Origin: Clostridia bacterium
GTDB taxonomy: Bacteria; Bacillota; Clostridia; Christensenellales; Aristaeellaceae
Direction: 5' to 3'
Length of the DNA: 42,476 bases
Assembly (NCBI GenBank): GCA_017532155.1
Contig: JAFXJP010000053.1
Location: 1-42,476, forward strand
In this document: positions 25,767 to 34,215 of the stretch, one piece after another
Numbering within the stretch: the first letter of the stretch is position 1
How the letters are laid out: each line of letters starts with the position of its first letter
Position numbers and translations under genes: made by a program
The notes under the pieces: generated by a model
Seen by the model: only the letters and a program-made list of their open reading frames with translations
Database searches by the model: none
What the model was told of the DNA's origin: nothing

Positions 25767-26894
25767 ATGAAAATGTTCAACCGTATGCTTGCTTTGCTGC
25801 TTTGCGTTCTGCTGCTGCCCCTGACGGCATCCGCTGCGACCGTTGAAGATCTCAACGACGGTGTGACCCGCATTGCGCTGCTGATCTCCGGCGATCTGGG
25901 CGACATGTCCTTCTGGGACAGCGCCAATGCCGGCCTGCTCAAGTTTGCCGAAGATCACCCCGAGGTGGTTGTCGATATCATCGAAATGGGTTCTTCCGAT
26001 ACCTCCAAGTATGAATCCACCCTCACCAAGACCTGCAATGCGGCGTATGACCTGATCATCGTCGGTTCTACCGATATGCGCGAGCCTCTGCAGCGCGCTG
26101 CCAAGAAAAAGAAGTATGCCGACCGCCGCTTCATCATCTTTGACACCGAAATCAAGGACGGCAAGGCTGCCGACTATACCTCTGTGCATTCCATCATGTT
26201 TAACCAGAACGAAGGCGGTTATCTGGCTGGTACTGTGGCGGGCCTGATGAGCCTGGAAAAGGGCGCGGCTGCCACGGCCTTCATCGGCGGCACCAAGAAC
26301 GATATCATCAATGACTTTGGTTACGGTTTCATGCAGGGCGTGCGTGACGTCAACGCTGCCAAGGGCGCCAATGTTGGCGCGTACAATGCTTACATTGGCG
26401 ATTTCACCAACAGCCCCAAGGGCTCCTCTCTGGCCACCTCTTTCTATGAGAGCGGCGTGGAAGTGCTCTTTGCTGCCGCTTCCCAGGCGGGCCTTGGCTG
26501 CATCGACAGCGCCAAGAACAACGGTAAGCTGATCATCGGCGTTGACTCTGACCAGCATGCCTATTATGCCGAGAGCGACCCGGAAAAAGCTTCGCACATC
26601 GTCACCTCCGTGCTCAAGCGCGTGGATCTGGCGCTGTATAACTGCTGCGAAAAGTTCCTCAACGGCACGCTGACCTACGGCGACCTGGAAGTGCTGGGCG
26701 TAAAGGACGGCATGATCGGCCTGGTGGAAAATGATAACTATGTTGCGACTGTGTCCGAAGAAACCCGCGCGTACGTAACTGGCGTGGCCCAGCAGATTGC
26801 TGACGGTACGCTGGTTGTGGAATCCGGCCTCAAGCGCTATACCAAGCAGGAAGCGCTCAATACCCTGTTTGATTCTCTCGATCCCACCAAATAA
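25767..26894 (+). CDS. BMP family ABC transporter substrate-binding protein
   Basis: The 375-residue protein has a signal peptide (MKMFNRMLALLLCVLLL onward, likely cut after ASA at about residue 23) and no lipobox cysteine. The mature part reads as a BMP/PnrA/Med-type binding protein: IALLISGDLGDMSFWDSANAG, YDLIIVGSTDMREPL, NQNEGGYLAGTVAGLMS and KLIIGVDSDQHAYY. The family binds purine and other nucleosides. It heads a NupABC-like importer: the ATPase starts 23 bases after its stop and two permeases follow. Most Bacillota homologues are lipoproteins, so the missing anchor is notable. GAGGTAATCAAC precedes the ATG. Confidence 0.9.
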   Translation: MKMFNRMLALLLCVLLLPLTASAATVEDLNDGVTRIALLISGDLGDMSFWDSANAGLLKFAEDHPEVVVDIIEMGSSDTSKYESTLTKTCNAAYDLIIVGSTDMREPLQRAAKKKKYADRRFIIFDTEIKDGKAADYTSVHSIMFNQNEGGYLAGTVAGLMSLEKGAAATAFIGGTKNDIINDFGYGFMQGVRDVNAAKGANVGAYNAYIGDFTNSPKGSSLATSFYESGVEVLFAAASQAGLGCIDSAKNNGKLIIGVDSDQHAYYAESDPEKASHIVTSVLKRVDLALYNCCEKFLNGTLTYGDLEVLGVKDGMIGLVENDNYVATVSEETRAYVTGVAQQIADGTLVVESGLKRYTKQEALNTLFDSLDPTK

Positions 26895-26917
26895 AAAATC
26901 AATCAAGGAGCGCAATC

Positions 26918-28432
26918 ATGAGTGAACTCCTTTGCATGAAAGGAATCACCAAGCGCTATGGAAACGGCGTCCTTGCCAACGAGGACGCCTCTTTCTCCCT
27001 GCGCGAAGGTGAAATCCATGCGATTGCCGGCGAAAACGGCGCGGGCAAATCCACCCTGATGAAGATTCTTTTCGGCGCTGAGCAGCCCACCGAAGGCACA
27101 ATTTCGCTGCGCGGCAAGCCGGTAAAAATCTCTTCGCCCAGAGTGGCTACTGAACTTGGCATCGGTATGGTCTATCAGCATTTTATGCTGGTGGACGAGC
27201 TGCCGGTATATCTCAATGTGTTCCTGGGTGTTGAAAAACGCAAGGGCCTTTTGCTTGACAAGCAGGCGATGATCGATGCAACCCGCGCGCTGTGCGAAAA
27301 GTACGATATGCCGGTGGATCCGACGGCTCTGTGCGGCGATCTGCCTGTGGGCCTTCGCCAGAAGGTGGAAATCCTCAAAGTCCTTGCCCGCGAGGCAAAG
27401 ATCATCATCCTGGATGAGCCGACAGCGGTGCTCACCCCGCAGGAAACGGAGCAGTTGTTCCATCAGCTGCGCATCCTGCGCGATAACAAGCACACCATCG
27501 TGATCATCACGCACAAGCTGAAGGAAATGAAGGAGCTGTGCGACCGCATCACCATCATGCGTCAGGGCAAGACCGTGGGCGTGGTGGATGTATGCGATGT
27601 GGATGAGCAGAAGCTGTCTGAGCTGATGGTGGGCAGCACTGTTCGCCTGAAGGTGGAAAAGGCGCCCGTGCGGGCGGGCGAGGTTGTAGCCGAAATGAAA
27701 AAGGTGACCGTGCCCGGCAGCGGCAAGCCCAAGCTGGACAGCGTGAGCTTTGTTGCCCGCGCGGGCGAGATCCTTTGCCTTGCCGGCGTGGAAGGCAACG
27801 GTCAGCAGCAGGCCATCGAGTGCCTGACGGGCCAGATTGCCTATTCCGGCAGCGTGCAGGTGCTGGGCGAGGAAATCCTTGGCAAGAGCATCCGCAAGAT
27901 CCGTGATCTGGGCATGGCGCACATCCCCGAAGACCGCATGACCATGGGCACCGATCAGCGTGCAAGCCTGCATGAAAATCTGATTTCGGTGGACTTTGAC
28001 CGCAACACGCGTCTGGGCTTCCTGAAAAGCAAGCATCTCAAGGCGCGCTCTGAAAAGCAGCTGAAGGATTTCCTGGTCAAGGGCGAGCGTCAGACGCCTA
28101 TTTCCATGCTGTCGGGCGGCAATATGCAAAAGGTTGTTGTTGCCCGCGAACTGTCCCAGCAGCCCAGGCTTGTGATTGCCAATCAGCCTACCCGCGGCGT
28201 GGACGTGGGGGCGATTGCCTTTATCCACGAAAAGTTGGTCGAATTGCGTGATCAGGGCTGCGGCATTATTCTGGTATCGGCGGACATGAGCGAGGTTTTC
28301 TCTCTGGCGGATCGTATCATTGTGTTCCATGAGGGAAAGATTGCAGCTGAAATTACCGATGTAGAAAACACCACCGAGCAGCAGCTGGGTCGCTACATGC
28401 TGGGTGTTGAAAGAATGGAGGCAGCGCAGTGA
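26918..28432 (+). CDS. Nucleoside-type ABC transporter ATPase with two nucleotide-binding domains
   Basis: This 504-residue protein fuses two ABC domains, as in NupO/YufO and RbsA. The first has an intact Walker A (GENGAGKST), Walker B (IIILDEPTAVL) and a variant signature (LPVGLRQKVE). The second has a degenerate Walker A (GVEGNGQQQA, no Lys), an intact LSGGNMQKVVVA signature and LVIANQPTRGVDVG in place of Walker B. One active and one degenerate ATP site is usual for this family. It energises import by the two permeases encoded next, the first of which overlaps it by 4 bases with a GTG start. AAGGAG lies upstream of the ATG. Confidence 0.93.
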   Translation: MSELLCMKGITKRYGNGVLANEDASFSLREGEIHAIAGENGAGKSTLMKILFGAEQPTEGTISLRGKPVKISSPRVATELGIGMVYQHFMLVDELPVYLNVFLGVEKRKGLLLDKQAMIDATRALCEKYDMPVDPTALCGDLPVGLRQKVEILKVLAREAKIIILDEPTAVLTPQETEQLFHQLRILRDNKHTIVIITHKLKEMKELCDRITIMRQGKTVGVVDVCDVDEQKLSELMVGSTVRLKVEKAPVRAGEVVAEMKKVTVPGSGKPKLDSVSFVARAGEILCLAGVEGNGQQQAIECLTGQIAYSGSVQVLGEEILGKSIRKIRDLGMAHIPEDRMTMGTDQRASLHENLISVDFDRNTRLGFLKSKHLKARSEKQLKDFLVKGERQTPISMLSGGNMQKVVVARELSQQPRLVIANQPTRGVDVGAIAFIHEKLVELRDQGCGIILVSADMSEVFSLADRIIVFHEGKIAAEITDVENTTEQQLGRYMLGVERMEAAQ

Positions 28433-29472
28433 AAAAGAATATGATCAAAAGCCTGTGCTCGCTTCTTTTCAGGCTCGCGCTGGCGGTGGCCGTTGCGGCC
28501 ATCGTACTGGCGGGCGCCTGCATCCTGATGGATGGCGATCTGCAGGAGGTCATGACGGCCTTCTTCCTGGGCCCCATCGAGGATGAATATGCCATCGCGG
28601 AAATCCTGCGCGAAATGGTGCCGCTGATCTTTACCGGCGTTGCCGTATCGCTGATGGTGCGCTGCGGGCAGTTTAATATGTTTGTAGAGGGCGCGTTCTT
28701 TGGCGGCGCTTTCCTGGCGGGCGTACTGGCGCCCGTGCTGGGCGAGCATTTCCTGCTGACGCCCATAATCGCCATCCTGGCGGCGGCTGTTGTCATGGGC
28801 GCGGTGGGGTACATCCCTGCCAAGATGAAATCCTCCCTGGGCGTGAATGAATTCGTTTCCAGCCTGATGCTTAACTATATTGTTTACTGGGTGGTTATGT
28901 ATCTTATTCACGGCGTGGCAGCCGATCCGGATTACCCCAACGCGACGATGTATCTGGAGGATGCGATGCGTCTGCCGCTGCTCAATGAGGATACGGAGCT
29001 TTCCTCCAATCTGATCATTGCGCTGCTGGTGGCGGTCGGAAGCGGATTGTTCCTCTTTAAAACCAAGTGGGGCTATGCGCTGCGCATGACGGGCGACAAT
29101 GCCAACTTTGCTGTGTATTCCGGCATCCGCGCCAAGCGCTATGTGACCGCTTCGCAGGTGATCGGCGCGTCTCTTGCGGGCATGGGCGGCGCTTCCTTCC
29201 TGCTGGGCAATTACTATCGCTTCCAGTGGGCCAGCCTGCCCAACTACGGCTTTGACGGCTTCGTTATTGCCTCTATCGCCGGCAACAATCCCTATGCGGT
29301 GCCGCTGGCGGCGCTGTTCCTGGGCTATCTGCGCGTAGGCGCGCTGCAGGTCAGCCGTCTGGGCGATATCCCCAACGAAGTGATTTACGTCATTCAGGCG
29401 ATTATCATCATCCTCTTTGGCGCGCAGTTTGTGCTTAGCCGCAAGAAGAAGGGAGGTAAAAAGCATGCTTGA
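28429..29472 (+). CDS. Nucleoside-type ABC transporter permease 1
   Basis: The 347-residue multi-helix permease belongs to the BPD_transp_2 family (NupP/YufP type), with the characteristic EFVSSLMLNYIV and MTGDNANFAVYSGI segments. It starts with GTG at 28429 in an ATPase-stop overlap (GTGA), with GGAGG 7 bases upstream, so translation is coupled. It forms the pore with the second permease, whose gene overlaps its 3' end by 8 bases. Confidence 0.92.
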   Translation: MKKNMIKSLCSLLFRLALAVAVAAIVLAGACILMDGDLQEVMTAFFLGPIEDEYAIAEILREMVPLIFTGVAVSLMVRCGQFNMFVEGAFFGGAFLAGVLAPVLGEHFLLTPIIAILAAAVVMGAVGYIPAKMKSSLGVNEFVSSLMLNYIVYWVVMYLIHGVAADPDYPNATMYLEDAMRLPLLNEDTELSSNLIIALLVAVGSGLFLFKTKWGYALRMTGDNANFAVYSGIRAKRYVTASQVIGASLAGMGGASFLLGNYYRFQWASLPNYGFDGFVIASIAGNNPYAVPLAALFLGYLRVGALQVSRLGDIPNEVIYVIQAIIIILFGAQFVLSRKKKGGKKHA

Positions 29473-30370
29473 TTGGATCTTTTCCGAATCCTTCCTGATG
29501 AATGTGATCGCCTATGCCATTCCGATTGTCTTTGCGGCGTATGCCTCCCTCATTTCCAATAAGGCGGGCATTTCTGCCATCAACATTGAAGGCGCGATGA
29601 GCATTGCGGCCGTTACCGGCGCGCTGGTCAGCCACTATGCCAATTCCTGGGTGATCGGCCTGACGGCGGCTGTAATCGCCGGCATCCTGATGATGATGCT
29701 CCTGGCGCTTGCGGCGCTCAAGCTCAGGGCGGATAACTTCCTGAGCGGCATTGCGCTCAACACCTTTGCGACCGGCGCGTGCCTGCTGATTGTCAAGGTG
29801 GTGCTGGATGGCCGTACGGACTCTTCCACTGCGCCCAGCGTAAAGGTGCCCAATGTGGACATTCCTCTGCTGAGCGATATTCCTGTGATCGGCAAGGCCA
29901 TTTTCGGGCAGAACCTGCTGTTCTTTATTGCGCTGATTGTGCTGGGGCTGCTGATTCTGCTGATCAACCGCACCCGCCTGGGCGTGCAGATCAGAACGGC
30001 GGGCTATCATCCCGAAGCGGGCGAATCTGTGGGCGTGAGCATTCGCCGTACGCGCACGATCGCGCTGATCATCTGCGGCGCGATGGCGGGCCTTGGCGGC
30101 GCGTATCTGAGCATGGCGAACCTTGGCTACTTCTCCGCCGGCATGGTGTCCGGCCGCGGCTTTATCGGCATCGCGGCAGAGGCCATGGGCGCGGGTATGC
30201 CGGTGAAAACCACGCTCTTTGCGCTGCTGTTCGGCGCGGTGGATTATTTCGCCGTGGGCGGACAGACCGTTCTGTCCTTCCCGTATGAATTGCTCAATAC
30301 CCTGCCCTATCTGATGACGCTGCTGGCGCTGACGATTTATGCTGCGGCGCACAACAAAAAGAAAGGCTGA
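29465..30370 (+). CDS. Nucleoside-type ABC transporter permease 2
   Basis: The 301-residue hydrophobic protein is the NupQ/YufQ-like partner permease (BPD_transp_2), with NKAGISAINIEGAM and IRTAGYHPEAGESVGVSI as family landmarks. The start ATG at 29465 follows GGGAGGT; the open frame upstream lies inside the previous gene. It completes a BMP-type importer of the kind that moves purine or pyrimidine nucleosides. The ADP-ribosylglycohydrolase gene starts 7 bases after its stop. Confidence 0.92.
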   Translation: MLDWIFSESFLMNVIAYAIPIVFAAYASLISNKAGISAINIEGAMSIAAVTGALVSHYANSWVIGLTAAVIAGILMMMLLALAALKLRADNFLSGIALNTFATGACLLIVKVVLDGRTDSSTAPSVKVPNVDIPLLSDIPVIGKAIFGQNLLFFIALIVLGLLILLINRTRLGVQIRTAGYHPEAGESVGVSIRRTRTIALIICGAMAGLGGAYLSMANLGYFSAGMVSGRGFIGIAAEAMGAGMPVKTTLFALLFGAVDYFAVGGQTVLSFPYELLNTLPYLMTLLALTIYAAAHNKKKG

Positions 30371-30377
30371 TATACCA

Positions 30378-31766
30378 ATGGCGAAGAAAGCTTGGCAAAT
30401 TGAATATGAAACGATGCAAAACTCCATCCCTGTAGTGCTTAAGCAAGAGGAACAGGGCTGGAATTATGCCGAAACCCTGGAAATGGTGGAAGATGCTGCA
30501 GTCGCCATGAAGTGGCACAGCAATGTTCCCGGTTCGCATGCGGAGGAGCATGTGATTATCGGCGCCATGCAGGATATGGAAAACATGGGCTATGATGTAA
30601 CTGCCGCCGAAGCCATGATTGAAGAAGGCCAGAAGTACCTGGCGGAGGGCAATAAGTCTGCGCTGGCCGGTCATACGGCGCGCGTATGGCACGTGATGAT
30701 GAACTCGCCCAAGATTCCCGATCATCCCTACTGGAAGTATACCATCTATGAATCCTTCGAGCAGTATGCCGCGGCTGTCAAGTTCCCCACCTATGAATAT
30801 GACATGCACAGCGAGGATTTCCTGCGCCGCACGCATCTGGGCTGGCAGGGACAGATTGTGGCCGGCGCCATCGGCACGGCGGTTGAAGGCTATGTGACTA
30901 AGAACATCCGCAAGGTGTTTGGCGAAATCTATGATTATCCCCGCACGCCCAACACCTTCAACGATGACATCACCTATGAGCTGGCGCTGCTCAAGGCGGT
31001 TGAAAAGCATGGCAAGGCCATTACTTCTGCCGATATTGCCGAGCAGTGGGTGGCGCTGGTGCCCATGGGCTGGTCCGCGGAGGAAATTGCGCTGGCCAAC
31101 CTGAAGCTGGGTGTGTTCCCGCCCATGAGCGGCTATATGAACAATCCCTACCGCGAGTGGATCGGCGCGCAGATGCGCGGCGTGATCTGCGGTCAGCTTT
31201 TCCCGGGCAAGCCTTATGAGGCGGCGCGTCTGGCCTGGATGGATGGTCAGGTTTCGCATCATAACAACGGTATTCTGGGCGAAGTGTTCAACGCGGTGAT
31301 GGCTTCTCTTTCCTATGTGGAAACGGATATGCGCAAGATCACCAAGATGGCGATTGACATGATTCCTGCCGACAGCGAGTATTATTCTGTGGTCAAGTTT
31401 GCCTGGGATGAATGCCTCAAGCATAATGACTGGGAGAGTGCCTGGAAGGTATGCGAAAAGAAATACGAGCATTACAACTGGATTCATGCTTATCCCAATG
31501 CGGCGGCTGAGGTTGTGGCGATGTATTTCGGCAACGGCGACTTTGACGCGACGATGCATATCATCGCCATGTGCGGCTGGGATGTGGACTGCAATGCTGC
31601 GCAGATTGCGACTGTGATTGCGGCGGCCAACAATGTGGAACTGAATGAAAAGTGGACTGCGCCCATCGGCGACAAGCTGGATACCTACATGCGCGATATC
31701 AAGAAGCTGAGCATTTATGAGCTGAGCCAGCAGACCTGTGCGCTGGCGCGCGTGCTGAACGCTTGA
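30378..31766 (+). CDS. ADP-ribosylglycohydrolase (DraG/YegU) family protein
   Basis: The 462-residue protein has the two metal-binding motifs of the ARH fold in somewhat altered form: FNDDITYE (Asp196, Asp197) and GWDVDCNAA (Asp402, Asp404), where most members have DTDTN. GAIGTAVEG (about 157-165) is the usual N-terminal helix motif. Family members cleave N- or O-glycosidic bonds to ribose using magnesium. It is longer than DraG (about 300 residues). Placed between a nucleoside-type importer and a ribokinase-like kinase, it probably splits the imported ribosyl compound rather than modifying proteins; E. coli yegT-yegU-yegV has a comparable transporter/ARH/kinase set. It has no signal peptide. 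The ATG has only a weak AAAGG upstream. Confidence 0.85.
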   Translation: MAKKAWQIEYETMQNSIPVVLKQEEQGWNYAETLEMVEDAAVAMKWHSNVPGSHAEEHVIIGAMQDMENMGYDVTAAEAMIEEGQKYLAEGNKSALAGHTARVWHVMMNSPKIPDHPYWKYTIYESFEQYAAAVKFPTYEYDMHSEDFLRRTHLGWQGQIVAGAIGTAVEGYVTKNIRKVFGEIYDYPRTPNTFNDDITYELALLKAVEKHGKAITSADIAEQWVALVPMGWSAEEIALANLKLGVFPPMSGYMNNPYREWIGAQMRGVICGQLFPGKPYEAARLAWMDGQVSHHNNGILGEVFNAVMASLSYVETDMRKITKMAIDMIPADSEYYSVVKFAWDECLKHNDWESAWKVCEKKYEHYNWIHAYPNAAAEVVAMYFGNGDFDATMHIIAMCGWDVDCNAAQIATVIAAANNVELNEKWTAPIGDKLDTYMRDIKKLSIYELSQQTCALARVLNA

Positions 31767-31776
31767 GGTGAATGCC

Positions 31777-32661
31777 ATGAAAATGGTTGTTTTTGGCTCG
31801 CTGAACATCGATAAGACGTATTCCATGGAGGAATTTGTTTGCCCCGGACAGACGGTTTCGGCGCTGAAAATGGAAGAGTTTTGCGGCGGCAAGGGCTTTA
31901 ATCAGGCAATTGCGCTGCGCCGTGCCGGCAATGAAGTGTATTTCGCCGGCGCTGTCGGCCAGGACGGCGGCATGCTGCTGGAGAAGCTGAAGGAAAACGG
32001 CATCGACAGCGCGCATGTGAAGGTTACCTCCGGCGCGACGGGCCACGCGATCATTCAGGTGGATCGGCAGGGGCAGAACTGCATCATCATTCTGGCGGGC
32101 GCCAATGGCGAAATCACCGAAGATGATGTGGAGCAGACGCTTGCACATTTTGCTGCGGGCGATCTGATTGTGCTGCAGAATGAGATTTCCTGTGTGCCCT
32201 ATATCCTGCGCCGCGCGCATGAAAAGGGCATGATCGTCGCGTTTAATCCCTCTCCGTATAACGAAAAGATTGCTGCGTGCGATCTGGGCTGTGTGGATTA
32301 TCTGCTGGTCAATGAAACGGAAGGCGCGGGCATGTCCGGAAAAACGCAGGTGGAGGATATGCTCAAAGCCCTGCAGGAAAAATATCCTGCGCTGAATATT
32401 GTGCTGACGCTGGGCGGCGACGGCGCTGTATATCAGCCCAAGGGCGGCGCAGAGCGCTGCTTCCGTCAAGCCAACAAGGTGAAGGCTGTGGATACTACGG
32501 CGGCAGGAGATACCTTCACGGGCTTTTTCCTGTCTGAAATTCTTCGCCACGGCAATGCGGATAAGGCGCTTGAAGTGGCCACCGCTGCGGCCGGCATCGC
32601 CGTTACCCGCAAAGGCGCTGAGCCTTCGATTCCGCTGCTTTCTGAGGTTGAAAGCCATTAA
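31777..32661 (+). CDS. Ribokinase-like PfkB family carbohydrate kinase
   Basis: The 294-residue kinase has the PfkB signatures: GGKGFNQAIALRRAG near residue 40 and DTTAAGDTFTGFF with catalytic base Asp245. Ribokinases phosphorylate O5 of ribose; related members act on nucleosides or other sugars, so the substrate could be ribose freed by the upstream glycohydrolase, or a nucleoside. GAGGTG lies 6 bases before the ATG at 31777; an ATG at 31783 is an alternative. It is the last gene of the importer operon, and a strong terminator follows 22 bases downstream. Confidence 0.88.
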   Translation: MKMVVFGSLNIDKTYSMEEFVCPGQTVSALKMEEFCGGKGFNQAIALRRAGNEVYFAGAVGQDGGMLLEKLKENGIDSAHVKVTSGATGHAIIQVDRQGQNCIIILAGANGEITEDDVEQTLAHFAAGDLIVLQNEISCVPYILRRAHEKGMIVAFNPSPYNEKIAACDLGCVDYLLVNETEGAGMSGKTQVEDMLKALQEKYPALNIVLTLGGDGAVYQPKGGAERCFRQANKVKAVDTTAAGDTFTGFFLSEILRHGNADKALEVATAAAGIAVTRKGAEPSIPLLSEVESH

Positions 32662-32683
32662 AGCAGGCTATCGCGGTCAATTT

Positions 32684-32719
32684 AAAAAGCAGAGTGTTTT
32701 GAGACACTCTGCTTTTTTT
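32684..32719. terminator. Bidirectional terminator between the kinase and hydrogenase units
   Basis: AAAAAGCAGAGTGT (32684-32697) pairs with ACACTCTGCTTTTT (32704-32717), with more T after it. It separates convergent operons. Confidence 0.92.
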
Positions 32720-32764
32720 ATGAAATTTCGGCGTGGTTGCGGCCTTCAGCCAAGTCAATCCGTA

Positions 32765-34201
32765 TTATTTTTTGCTTAGGCAGTTGCATTGGGCAAGGGC
32801 GTCGCCGATGGTTTTTTCGTAGGCTTCATGGCCATATTTGTCCACCTCGCCCTTGTCCTTGGGTCCGTGGGTAAGGCAGCCGGCGCCGCCGATGCAGCCG
32901 CCAAGGCAAGCCATGCCCTCGATGAAGTTTTCCTTGAGGACGCCTTTTTGCTTTTTGAGCAGCGCCAGGCGACATTCTTCAATACCGTCGCAAATGGCAG
33001 GATTGACTGCAAAGTCAATCTCCTGCTCCTTGAGCGATTGCGCTACGGCCTCGCTCAGACCGCCGCTGCGGGCAAAAATGCGGCCGAAGAAGCTGGCGTT
33101 GTCCATCACGCCCTCAGGCAGCTGTTTCAAATCCAGATCGCGCGAGTCGATCCACGCCTGCAGTTCTTCAAAGGTCAGCACGCAATCCACATGCTCCTTG
33201 ACGGTCTCGCGCTGCGCTTCGGCTTTTTTCGCGGTGCAGGGGCCGATGAAAACGACCTTGGCGGTGGGATCGGTCTGCTTGATAAAGCGTCCCAGCTCCG
33301 CCATGGGGGACAGATTGTGGCTGATGTGCTCTTTGAGTTTGGGGAAGGTTTTTTCGATGTAGGAAACAAAAGCAGGGCAGCAGCTGGAGGTGAGGAAGCC
33401 CTTTTCGGCCAGCTCCTGTGCTTCTTTGTAGGCGACCATATCTGCGCCCAGCGCGGCTTCCACCACGCTGTAAAAGCCCAGCTCCTTGAGGGCTGTGATC
33501 ACCTGCCCTACCTTCACATGAACAAACTGGCTGGAGACGGAAGGGGCAACCACGGCGTATACGCGGTAATTGCGGTTGTGATCGCTTTCACGGATGATTT
33601 TGATGGCGTTGAGCAGGAAGCTCTTATCCTGAATGGCGCCGAAGGGGCACTGATACACGCAGGCGCCGCAAGCGGTACACTTGCTGTCATCGATGGAGGC
33701 GACATGGTTTTCGCCCTGGCTGATGGCCTTTACCTTGCAGGCGCGCTCGCAGGGACGCACATGGCTCTGGATGGCGCTGTACGGGCAGACGGAAGCGCAC
33801 TTGCCGCAGTTGACGCACTTATCCGGATTGATGTGCGCGTGATGGTTTTCATCAAAGGTGATCGCATCGCGCGGGCAGGCGGAGGAACAGCGGTGCGCGA
33901 TGCAGCCGCGGCAGTCCGGGCCTACACGATAGCCGCTGACAGGGCATTCATCACAGGCGATGCCGATGACTTCGATGACGTTTTTATTGCTTTTATCGCC
34001 GCCCATGGCCATTTTGACGCGCTCGGCGACAATGGCGCGTTCTTTATAAATGCAGCAGCGCAGATCACTCTTGGGGCCGGGGGAGATCAGCTTTGGGATA
34101 TCCAGATAGCAATCCTGCAGCGTGCCTTCGTAATCATGGCGGGCGACTTCGCGCAGCACCATGTATTTCAGCTTTTGAACGTAAGTATCAAACAAATGCA
34201 T
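32765..34201 (-). CDS. Monomeric [FeFe]-hydrogenase with ferredoxin-like domains (group B-like)
   Basis: The 478-residue protein has several 4Fe-4S motifs in its N-terminal half (CRGCIAHRCSSACP, CVNCGKCASVCP, CTACGACVYQCP), then the H-cluster domain: FLTSSCCPAF (L1), FIGPCTAKKAE (L2) and EGMACLGGCIGGAGC (L3). These are variants of the canonical TSCCPGW, MPCxxK and ExMxCxxGCxxGG motifs and fit the group B enzymes of Clostridia, which probably couple H2 to ferredoxin in the cytoplasm. Active-site assembly needs HydE, HydF and HydG, not encoded here. AAGAAGG lies upstream of the ATG. It is the last gene of a four-gene unit. The group assignment is from motif impression, not a tree. Confidence 0.87.
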   Translation of the reverse strand: MHLFDTYVQKLKYMVLREVARHDYEGTLQDCYLDIPKLISPGPKSDLRCCIYKERAIVAERVKMAMGGDKSNKNVIEVIGIACDECPVSGYRVGPDCRGCIAHRCSSACPRDAITFDENHHAHINPDKCVNCGKCASVCPYSAIQSHVRPCERACKVKAISQGENHVASIDDSKCTACGACVYQCPFGAIQDKSFLLNAIKIIRESDHNRNYRVYAVVAPSVSSQFVHVKVGQVITALKELGFYSVVEAALGADMVAYKEAQELAEKGFLTSSCCPAFVSYIEKTFPKLKEHISHNLSPMAELGRFIKQTDPTAKVVFIGPCTAKKAEAQRETVKEHVDCVLTFEELQAWIDSRDLDLKQLPEGVMDNASFFGRIFARSGGLSEAVAQSLKEQEIDFAVNPAICDGIEECRLALLKKQKGVLKENFIEGMACLGGCIGGAGCLTHGPKDKGEVDKYGHEAYEKTIGDALAQCNCLSKK

Positions 34202-34215
34202 AGAAAGTACCTTCT

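Noticed and set aside
23150-25942. A 930-codon open frame on the minus strand
   Set aside because: It is the antisense of the Tat-PHP, DUF4430 and BMP genes, which all have signal peptides, ribosome binding sites and family motifs. The long frame results from the biased third-position composition.
26918-28432. Inactivating mutations in the second nucleotide-binding domain of the nucleoside ATPase
   Set aside because: The missing Walker A lysine and altered Walker B are usual in this double-domain family and do not indicate a pseudogene.
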